Part shown: piece by piece, positions 47,791 to 57,944 of the stretch
How positions within the stretch are numbered: the first letter of the stretch is position 1
How the letters are laid out: each line of letters begins with the position of its first letter
DNA from: Lateolabrax maculatus
Taxonomy: Eukaryota; Chordata; Actinopteri; Acropomatiformes; Lateolabracidae
NCBI GenBank assembly: GCA_031216445.1
Contig: CM062218.1
Location: 17,793,001 to 17,857,000, forward strand
Length of the DNA stretch: 64,000 nt
Reading direction: 5' to 3'
The notes under the pieces: generated by a model
What the model saw: only the letters and a program-made list of their open reading frames with translations
What the model was told of the DNA's origin: nothing
The model's database searches: none
Program-made: the position numbers and the translations under genes

Positions 47791-50109
47791 AAGATGAAGG
47801 CTCAAAAAGCATCTACATGTTAAACAGTGATTAAAATTGCATAGATTTCAGACTTTTGGTAGAAAATATTCAAATGCACACTGTGATTGAAAGAACTTGT
47901 GATTGGAGTTGTTTGGCCCTCTCCTCCAAACACTTTCGGCACCGCCTAGCCCTCCTCCTCTCACATTAACATGTTTCTATCATTAACCCCCATGCCCCAC
48001 CTACTGCATAATAGCTAGAGCTGGATGCAGGAAGGAAAGAATAAGAATGTGTTTCCTTTCTCTTTTTTTTTTCTTTTCTTGAGGAGCATCTTGAATGAAT
48101 GATTGATGTTAGGGGAGCAAGATCAGAAAGATATAATCACGGTCTAACGAACGCAGAGCCTTAAGAAATATATACTGGAGGAATGCCATAAATTTATAAA
48201 CACACCATATATTAATATATAAGTAGACCATTGAATATTCAAAAAGAGGGAAATAACGTAATCCATCCTGCCTTATATTCACTCTTTTTACCCAGGAAGA
48301 AGGTAACAAAAGCTTGGAAGTCAAACCTATATTTTCAAACCCTGCCTCTAAACTGTCTGCTCATTCATCTATACCACACAAGTTATTTCCCCCATAAACT
48401 ATATCAAACCAGGATTAAACACAGTCATGTTCATTGTCAGTGGCTAAACAAATTGCCATTCTCTGTGAGTGACATGTGTTTTGTGTGAAGACGTGCAACG
48501 CCAGCGAGGGGAGATAACTTCATTTCCAAGCTTTGAGCACAGATGAGGGAAAGACAGTTAGTCCGTGTTCAGTTTATGAGCACCTTTCACGGGACAAATG
48601 GAATGTCAATCAAGCGCTGGTACACAGATGCTTTCTCCCCGGTGGGGCCCGAGATGCTTTCTGGTGATGCAGCTCTGTTGTTCCAGCCCTACTCTGGGTG
48701 CACTGGGAATATTTTGTCCTTTTACCCCTCCACATCCCCTCGCTCCATTTCAGATCCCCTGACTATTAACAATTTCTTCTGCTCCCCAAGTTTGCCTCTT
48801 TAGCCTTTCCCTCCATTCCACGTTTATTTCTTCATGTTGTCTTTCTTGCACGTAAAGTTACTAACCCGTATCTCCTTTTGTAACTTTTTATTCTTTCTCC
48901 CCACTATTTCCTCAAGTGTAAGGTACTGTAAAAACATTATCAGGGTGAGGATGGGTGTGATGATTCTGAAATTTCATTTTATTAAAAAGAAAAACATTTC
49001 CTTTGGACCCTCCCCTTGTCCTAGAAAATAAACACACAATACACTCCTCTCAAATATCTCAAAATAACATATTTATGGTAAACATAACAAAGCGCTGCTA
49101 ATCACACAGTTATTACAGCTACAGAATGAATGAACCAGGAAAAGGTGGCAGCTCTTGGCTGCTGATGGGCTTTATTTTATATTCCATCAAATCCCAACCC
49201 TGTCTCCTAGAAATTATGTTTACATACAACTAATCCCACAGCAATTAAATTTCTTAAGGAAATGTAATGCCAGCTGGATTATGTGTTCTATGATTATAAT
49301 GAGGGAATGCTGTTAATGAACTAAAACTATTACATCAATTATTATAGGGCAAGTCAAAAACATGCTGATACCGAACGTATCAGTAAAATGTTAACTGACA
49401 ACATACTTCATTTGTTTTCTGCCAAATATCCAATCTTGCAATATAATATCCATTGTAGTGACTGCAGCATTATTCAACTATTTTATAGTTAGGTTAACTC
49501 ATGTCTCTTGGTTAAGGTTAGTGTCAGATTGTGATAATTTTTAATACAGAAAAAGTCTGCAGTGACTTGAACATTTTTATTAACATTTGACAGTTCATCC
49601 CTAACCTTCAATGCGTTTGTTGTCTAAACCAATCCACATGCGGTTGTCTGGACGTGAACCCCAGACTCTGGTGTCCAAGTCCTCCAATTAAATGTAGCCA
49701 TTCATTCACTCTGAACATAATCCAGGCAGTGATTACTGTCAACAAAACATAACTGGTAAAAACAATGCATACAAGTGTAATTTTTAGGAGACAGTCAAAT
49801 ATTGACGAAAGCCATGTTTGTGATGTAACTATTTGATCAATTTATATATATACTGGGATGGATAAAACATTAAAAGACCCTCTGCAGCACTTCCAAAACA
49901 ATTTTGACTAACCACAAAAAAAAACAAAAAAACATCTGAACTAAAATTTTTAACTTCTGCCACTTTTGCCCAAACACATGCGGTCGTTTTTAACACCACA
50001 AACTCCTCCAACATTTCCCCCCTTCCCTTTTGCACTTGCCCTAGCCTTCACCCTCCCCTACCTGTGAAAATTAATAAAGATCTAAAGGTGGAGATTGTGA
50101 AGAAATGAG
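47791..50109. other. Intergenic, mainly AT-rich; no gene
   Basis: A complex stretch at about 48480-48800 and another at 49060-49330 could be conserved non-coding DNA. The rest is AT-rich spacer. Short open frames have no recognisable protein content. Confidence 0.4.
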
Positions 50110-50410
50110 AGAAATGTTTCCACATCCGCCAGGGCGGCTTAAGACTTTGTTATTAAAAACATGACAAGCCATTCAGTTGGTAAAGGTGCTTACTCAAGGG
50201 AATGCAGAGAGTGTTTATTCTTTGATTAATTTGCTCGGAGGAGACTTGAAATTTCCCCACTCATGAATATGTGGATGACAGGGAGATTTCTCCGCGGTGA
50301 CAACTTATCTAAACTACAGGGCAAAACGATTATGCTAATATCAGGTTGTAGTCATCAATCATCTCGTGTCAATGTGGTGTCAAGGCATCACGTTCCTGAT
50401 CCCCCCCCCT
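50110..50410. promoter_or_regulatory. Candidate conserved non-coding element upstream of irx4
   Basis: This stretch of about 300 bp is repeat-free and unlike the AT-rich background. It contains homeobox and PBX/POU-like cores: TTTGATTAATTTGC near 50220, GATTATGCTAATATC near 50329, and GTCATCAATCATC near 50350. It lies 0.7-1.0 kb upstream of the irx4 ATG and is bounded by a poly-C and (TG)n tract. The role is inferred from texture and position only. Confidence 0.4.
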
Positions 50411-50421
50411 CTGGCCATAGG

Positions 50422-50454
<33 letters not shown>

Positions 50455-50559
50455 CTGTATGCAGCTGCATGTGTGTTTATTTGAAAAGGAGAATTGATCA
50501 CATACTCATTACGCCTGGGGACTGTTGGAGAGGGTGGGGTGGGGGGGTTGCACTTGCGC

Positions 50560-51111
50560 TTGCGTGGAGCTGTTCCCCTGGATAAGAGCCGATAGAAAAC
50601 TGGGAGGGAATTAATTAGGTGAGTTTCTTCATCTTGATGTGAACACCGGGCTGCACAGGCAGAGTCCGGGCTGACGTCAGAGAGACGCGCCTTAAAACCA
50701 AAGAGCGCATCACAGGCAGATGCATGGTTTGATCACACACACACACACACACGCACCCACACCCACACCCAGCAACACTCGCTGTGGATTGTAAGATAGC
50801 AGGGATACTGTAGAAGAAGCTGCAGCAGCCGGGTGAGTGAGGCGCAGCTGCAGGGGAAGCCGAGAAGTTACTTTTACAGACTGTCCACCGTGGTGCGTAA
50901 AATCAAAGTGGTGCGTAAATGTCTGCCTGCCCCCGTTTGGATGAGGTGGTAGATGATATCGACGTTTTAAAAAACCGAAAAGTTTGACTGGTAAACTAGC
51001 TCTGAACTAGTGTCAGAGGAAAAAAAAAAAAAAGTCCACCCTCGCCACGGATGCTGTTGGATGTCGCCGGGTCTGCGCTCCTGCTTCTGTCTCTCTGATC
51101 GTATTTGAGCC
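50560..51111 (+). promoter_or_regulatory. irx4 promoter / 5' UTR with palindromic CRE and two uORFs
   Basis: A perfect palindromic cAMP-response element TGACGTCA lies at 50672-50679. A CCTTAAAACC stretch about 10 nt further on could act as a weak TATA-like element. A (CA)n tract spans about 50733-50762. Two short upstream ORFs, 51051-51098 and 51061-51108, end 13 and 3 nt before the irx4 ATG; the second is in the same frame as the main ORF and is separated from it by TGA-GCC. The main ATG has G at -3 and G at +4. Confidence 0.5.
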
Positions 51112-53842
51112 ATGGCTTACTCTCCGCTGGGATACTCCTACTCCACCACACCACAGGTACAGTCAATATTTTTTCAGCGTGTTTTTTTTTATCCTTAAAG
51201 TTATTTTAGATTATACAATTATAGGCTTCTATAAGTTTTCTTTCCAAAATCAGTGAGTAGCACGGCAGTATTTGTTTTCTGGGCATTTTCTACTTTTTTT
51301 CTAGAAGTAACTGAAATCAGAACACAAAACCTTTTTTACTTAACGAAAGAAGGAACACAAGAGGAAACAGGACTTGATGAACTAGACTTACCCTGTAGAC
51401 TCTTGACAGTTGAAACCACCTAATGCACTTTGTTTTTCTGGTTTTCGGGTGTGTGAAAAACACATTTCAGTACCTTTCTCACTGATAATGTAATGGGACA
51501 AATGAGGCTAATAATTCAGCAATTTTCTTGCCAAAGTTCCTGATGACATCCAGCTCTCTGGCCGGCTGTCTGGAGCCGGGGACGCCGCCGTCACACCCGG
51601 TGCTGCGCTCCCCGGGCCACCAGCTCACCCCTGGCGCCGGCATTGGAGTCTACAGTGGCCCTTATCCAAAGAGCCAAGGTTACTACAGCACCTGCACCAG
51701 CGACGCCACCGCTCTCTATCCCAGAGTGAGTTCCACACTTCACTCACAGTTCATTATTACTTTAATTTTCTCTTTATTTAAAAATGCGTAATTGCGCACA
51801 TAGTCACTCATTTTGGTAGCCAGGTGAGGGGGAAAAAAAAGGTTGAAAAAGACCTAGTGACCCTGTCGTTTTTTTTTTTTTTAACACTGCACTTTTTCTA
51901 GAATGATGAAAATATTATACTCCTATGAGAAGAAAGTACACAAGACAGTTTCATTGTTTAGTATCAGAGTGCATTCCTGTCAAGGTATGTATCATTCATT
52001 TGCAAATATTTTCAGGGGCCACTAGATCCCAAAGACGGCCCTGCATCTGTGCATGTGGGGACATCTCAGACTCCTGCCTACTATCCCTATGAATATGCAT
52101 TTGGACAGTATCCCTATGACAGATATGGGTAAGTGAGTGCTTTTATTGCCCTCAAATGAAACCATATTTTCTCAATTCACAACTGTAACATCAGACAGCC
52201 TCCACTTAAGACTGCTCACTCTGCCATTAAAAAAAATATTTCTAGTGTGTCCATAGCAAGTTTGTAGTGACCTCATATTATTTTATGTCTTGGCATCTTT
52301 ACATAAGTATTACACTCTATAACTGTAATATCCTTGCTGGGATTTAGTTTTTGGAACTGCTTCAAGATGATATGTGTGGTTTTTTGCACTGTATGGTATG
52401 GTCTCTCTCCTAAGACATCATTAATATATGATTTAAAGTCAATAGTTACTCATAAGTGAGGGAAGCCTTTCTTTATAGCAAATATCAATCACTTATTTCT
52501 GGTACGACGTAACTAAATATTACTTTGATTGTCGCCATTTGGCTCAGGTATTCCTGCTCTGACGGCGCCTCCCGTCGTAAAAATGCCACCAGAGAGACCA
52601 CCAGCACCCTGAAGGCTTGGCTGCAGGAACATCAGAAGAACCCCTACCCCACAAAGGGAGAGAAGATAATGCTCGCTATCATCACCAGAATGACTCTCAC
52701 ACAGGTGAGTTTTAGCAAAATATTATAGATTTAAGGGCACTCTGGATGGCTATTTCTTGATGTTTAGTTGCCTGATAACAAGTCTTTGTCTTGTCTTCCC
52801 TCAATCCATAGCATTAAATGATTTGTCCATCTTTGTGTTTGCTTTACTAATTTCACACCTTTACACATTTTTCTCATTATTTCCTTCCCTCTAGTTGACG
52901 TTTTGCCCTTTCCTTCCCTTGTCTTCTCTTCACTCCTGTATAATGTCCTCCCTTCTCCTATTTGTAATATTTTCGTGTTCCTTTCTGACCTCCATGCCTT
53001 CCCTCCCTCAGGTGTCTACTTGGTTTGCCAATGCGCGGCGGAGGCTGAAGAAGGAGAACAAAGTGACGTGGTCACCGCGGGCTTGCAAAAGCTCTGATGA
53101 CAGGGGCTGTGATGATGACAGTGACGAAGCCGAGAAGCCTCTCAAAGATGACAAAGACCTTCCTGGTGAGCGGGGCCTGAATCAATCTGTCAGCACATTT
53201 AGCTTGTTTCAGGTTTGTTCAAAGTTTGAAGACCTAATGTTATCTATATCATTCATTATTGCAGATCAACAGTGTGCAGACCTGCAGAGTGACCTTGAGG
53301 ACTTCGACCTGCTGGAGTCAGATGTCTCTGACTGTGAACCCAAACCACAGTTTCTTTCTGAGGACAATGACGCAAACACAGACCTCCCACATGGGCATCT
53401 CACACACAACCCAGACTTACTGCACGGAAAAGAGAGATTGTCCCCAGACTGCCCCAAGCTCACGCCGGTCCAACAGCAAAACAACGCCTTCTATCCTGCT
53501 CGAGACCTTCGATGTACAGACCTCAAGCCGAAAATCTGGTCCATCGCTCACACTGCTGTGTCTTTGGATGCCAGCTTGCAGCCAGAATACCCTCCCTGTA
53601 TGCTGTCGTCGACCGGGTCCTCCTCTCCTGGTTATCCATCAAATATGGCGCTAACCAAGGCAGACCGGCAACAGGAATCACCAGTCGCCACGCTCAGAGA
53701 ATGGGTGGACGGAGTTTTCCACGGTCCTCCTTACCAACAGCCCAAACAGACGGAGGTGTGGAAAGGCTTAAATGATGGTGTGATAGACAGCAGAACACCC
53801 GGACAATCCTTTGAACTTGTGAGGTCTACGTCATCTTTGTAG
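51112..53842 (+). CDS. irx4: Iroquois homeobox transcription factor Irx4 (probably irx4b)
   Basis: This gene encodes a TALE homeodomain transcription factor; Irx4 is best known from ventricular heart and retinal patterning. Coding exons are 51112-51156, 51537-51725, 52016-52128, 52548-52704, 53012-53165 and 53265-53842, giving 411 aa. The N-terminus MAYSPLGYSYSTTPQ joins FLMTSSSLAG, as in Irx4. A PYEYAFGQYPYDRYG block precedes the homeodomain (about residues 127-185), which is split after TLTQ as in irx1. The Iro box KPKIWSIAHTA, an EYPPCML block and the C-terminal ESPVATLREWVDGVF block are all Irx4-type. Exon 2 uses an AAG acceptor, because the nearby CAG acceptor would give a stop after seven codons. 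Intron 5 is only 99 bp, a multiple of three, and open in frame. The locus is 14 kb downstream of irx1 on the same strand and convergent with ndufs6. Irx6 is the main alternative; the ndufs6/mrpl36 neighbours favour Irx4. Confidence 0.94.
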
Positions 53843-55084
53843 TCCAACCAGCACGTCATCAACGGATTATTTCAAAGACTGCCGGACTTGAAACACAAAG
53901 TCTATAATTTGTTGTTGTGACTTGATCAATTGACCGTTCATTAAGCACCACCCGCCTTAGTTACTGTTACTACGCCTGTCAAGCTTTATATTCTCGCACA
54001 GCACATATGCAGTTCACAATGATAACGGCAGGAGATTTACCACTTAAAGGTTTGAGTAATTTCTGACACAACGGGTTATTCATTTAAGTCAGATGTAGAC
54101 AAAAGCAGGCTTCTAACAGAACAATCGTCAATTTTGCCATCTAAAATGACAACTGTTGGTGGCAGATTTTATTCGGTCTAACTAGGTTACTTATTAAGTT
54201 TACTTTAGCTCAATGACTTAAGTGGAAAACCTGACTGACTGACTTTTCAATGTTTCCATCTGAATCTTGTAAATGGGTTCTTAAATATGCACTTGTTGGC
54301 GACACACTTCATACTGGCAAAAAGTCAGCATATCCTCACCAGTTGATGATTCTTGTCGAAGACATGCAGGCTTTTATGACGAGGACTAATCAAATGAAAC
54401 ACTATCTCAGGTAATGGTGGCTCGGGCTGCTGGAGTGTCAACTTCCCCAAATCCATTAAAGAGCAGGACAGAGCCGCTGCCGTTAGCCGAAACCATTCCA
54501 CACAATGGAAAAAATGCTACACAGTGGATGTGTTAGTCATATAACATGACATTGTTACCCCACAAATAATGGAGTTAACGCTTGTTAATGATGGGCTCCT
54601 TGGCTTTGACCTGCTTACTGTAGGTAGAAAGCCATTGAGCCGGACATGCTAATGATCGCAGCTTACGTTAGAAGAGACAAACACAGCGTTTATTCTATTA
54701 CTTAAACTTTTTGCTCCTGTGTTTTTGGTTTTGGAAAAGTTACAAAAGAAACACCCTCCATATACACCGCTTCAACGTGTGGAGAAAACCAAAGTTTGAC
54801 ACACCATGTGCACCATGTGTTATGGTGGCGAAGCTATGATTGAACAATTGTTCTTCAGGGTCGGGGTTTAGTGAACGGTCAATTAACAATGTATGATCTT
54901 ATTCTGGCGTTTGGACAGGCCCCTTACTCTCTTCCAACTTACAAACTCTTGTGGGCCCCATTAAAGATCAAATGTCTTCGAGCAAACAAATGTCACCACA
55001 CGTTCCTGCAGCAAGGTTGTACGGTTCACACACAAAACATATTGTACACTTGCACTATAGCCTGCACATGCACTGAGTCACAAA
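53843..55084 (+). other. Probable irx4 3' UTR and downstream region
   Basis: This is AT-moderate, largely repeat-free sequence between the irx4 stop and the first AATAAA. It includes the candidate element 54410-54690. Transcript extent is unproven. Confidence 0.35.
54410..54690. promoter_or_regulatory. Candidate conserved element downstream of irx4
   Basis: About 280 bp of complex sequence, possibly still within the irx4 3' UTR, contains AACGCTTGTTAATGATGG, TTGACCTGCTTACTG and ATGCTAATGATCGC. It may be 3' UTR or enhancer. No reading frame is convincing. Confidence 0.25.
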
Positions 55085-55090
55085 AATAAA
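55085..55090 (+). terminator. Possible polyadenylation signal of irx4
   Basis: This is the first clear AATAAA that I found after the irx4 stop codon, about 1.24 kb downstream. A variant hexamer nearer to the gene cannot be excluded. Confidence 0.35.
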
Positions 55091-57342
55091 AGGTGTATTC
55101 CGTAGCATGGCAAAGGTCTCTGAGTGTGCCCTTACATTAGCTGTCCACTGCGCTGCAGCCACTGGTATCAGTTTAGATGATGTAAATTCTGTTCAGGAAT
55201 GGTGGACTACACCTCCGCAGTCTTGGATATGTGTGTGTTTGTGTGCGTGTGTGTGTTTTGAGGGAGTGAAAGGGGGGAAGTGGGTGGTATTCAGCCGTGA
55301 CTAATGGAAACACACAGAGGAGGGTGCTGCTAAATTGTTAAATCGATGCCACTTCCACCTCGGCTCCAGATATAGCTGCAATCAGCGATGCGTCCCTTTT
55401 CATTAGGCGGCTTTTGACTTTGTCAACCTGGGACTGCAAGAAAATCCACCACGCGCAAAATGCTTCGTAGAAACTCTTAAGTAATTTTAAGTAAGTGTCA
55501 CATCTTTATTCACTTCGGTGACTTTTTCATACAACCAATAATAAGAAAGATTGAAATGAACAGAGAAATAAGGTTGGCAGAGGTTGGCATCATTAGGCCT
55601 TAATGTTTATGAAAAATTAATTTCCATCATGTAAATTATTAGAGAAAACTTCACAAACGTAGCACTGAAAACATTTTAACCGACACTTTCTAAAACAAAG
55701 CACAACAGGAAACAGTGGAAGAGAAGTTATTTTTTTCATCCCCATCTTTCTCCTCCTCCTGTTTTCGATTTAGGAAGAGTGATAAAGTATTTATCAGAAC
55801 AGAGGAGGGATCTGCCTGGGCTTTGTATGGAATTAACCATTTCAGATTAAATAATTCAGGATGAATTCAACCGAGAATTTCATTCTGTTTCTGCCTCATA
55901 AATAAGTAAGATTTAAGATGATAAATAATGACATCTGACTTCTTATTTCTGTAAAGTTTTCTTTCTTCCACTCGCTGTCCGACAGGATTCCATTGTGGTT
56001 GGCTGCAAATGTATTTTTTATATTTTTGCTCAATTCTTTCATTTTTTTCCCCAAGTTTAATGTACTGGAAATTACACAATTTTGTTTCCTTTTTAAAAAA
56101 TCTTGATGTGGATCTGACTTCAAAAGAGGAGTTGGTGGAGTCATGAAGGAGATAGAATGGCAGTCAGATAAGAGGTTGACCCAGTGCTGAGTGGGGTTAA
56201 CAGATTAGAGGTTATACTTGTTCTCACCCTTAGCTGTTTGAGACATGACTTGTCTCTTGGGCGCAGAGCATGGGTAAAACTGCAGAAGTACACATATACA
56301 CTGCAATATACTGCTCAGCATTAAATCTGTTCTAACTTTTTCTGTTTTTTCAAAATAAGAGAGAAAATCGCTCAAATCTGTAAGTTTGTTTTGTACAGTC
56401 ATGTGATTATTTCACTCACAACTTGTTAGTAATTACATTGAGCAAACTGGGAGTAACATTATCATTAATTTTTAGCCACATTACTGACTACCTGGGGAAT
56501 GTAAGTCCAATATTCTCTCTCTTTTAACTCTGTTTTTGGTCGCCACCAACACCTGAGAAACATATCTGACGCTCGTAAGTTCTCCTTTATCTATACCAGC
56601 GAGCCTGTCTGACTTGACTGTCTGCTGTTCACTGATCTTTTTTTTTAGAGCTTTTTCATTAAAAACTGCTGACAGCTACAGCTGAAAATGACACTATGAG
56701 AGCAGTGAGACTCATCCAAAACAGTAGGCTAAAATTGTGGGCCAGAAAACCAAAACAATGAGCTGAAAGACGCTATAAATCTCTGTATTGCTGAGGGGAA
56801 CTGCAGAGATGGAAGATCATTCTCTGTGGGTGGCTCATATTACACATGATAATTGATCCATTCTTATTATGAAAATATTGATGTAGCCACTTATAGCCAC
56901 TTTAAGAAAATCCCTGAACCTTGTCAAAGTCTTCTGCATAGGGAGTGATTATTCTGTCTCTCACTCTGTTTGCAGAAGATTTAATTTCTTTATTAGTAAC
57001 TGACTAAACAATAAAAATGTTAAATAGATATTATTAAATCCAAGCAGTCAACCTTAACAACAAACAACAAACAAAACAAAAAAAAAAACACTTTTTACAG
57101 TTAAATTATCAAATTACACTACATGGTTATTCAAATAATTCCTTTTAGAGATGGTGTTAAGTGTAAAAATGGGGGTGTGAACTCTACAATTAGTAAAGGT
57201 GTTAAAAAGAAGGAAGAATTATCATGAAAGTAAATAGAAATATGACTTCGATTTTTGGCAGGTAATTAAAAATAAGATTCTTGTGAAATTTACCCTCTAT
57301 TGTCTCTCTCACCTCCCTTTTTCACACTCTCCATCTACCTCC

Positions 57343-57388
<46 letters not shown>

Positions 57389-57913
57389 ACACACACTCCT
57401 CCAGCCATCAGCCATCTTCTCTTCTGCCTCTTTTCCTTCCCTAACCCCACATCCCCCACCCCTCCACTCGTCTCACCTCACCTCCGTCCGCTCTCGACAC
57501 ACAAGTGAGCCACTCAACAGCCTGTCTGACACGAAGGCCTGCTCCCTGGTCCATATAATGTGATTAAGCCTCAGTGTGTTGCTGTACAGGTCGGAGAATG
57601 TTAGACCCACTGTTTACTTGTCTGGCTCACATCACCAGGAGTTATTTGGCCCTATATGTCTTATGGGAGAATTGGCACTTTTTTGGACTTTTTTTAAGTC
57701 AGAAAAGTACCCCACAAATGCTTTGCTTAAATGAATTGTTCAAACTATCCATTCTACACTCTGTGACCCTTTTTCTGAATCCCTTCTTCTTTCTAAATTT
57801 CCAATGGAATGTCTGCACAGGAAGTATTGACAACTTCAAATTACTCCTCTCTGCACCTTCCGTCTGACACCTATTTCCTTTCAACACCATCTGTGTCTCT
57901 GTCGCATACTCCA

Positions 57914-57944
<31 letters not shown>

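Noticed and set aside
37358..51050. Search for remnants of irx2 or another homeobox exon
   Set aside because: Neither half of the Irx homeodomain nor an Iro box could be found on either strand in this interval by eye.
52895..53011. Coding extension upstream of irx4 exon 5
   Set aside because: The open frame here is pyrimidine-rich intron before a clear acceptor. The homeodomain continues directly from the preceding exon.
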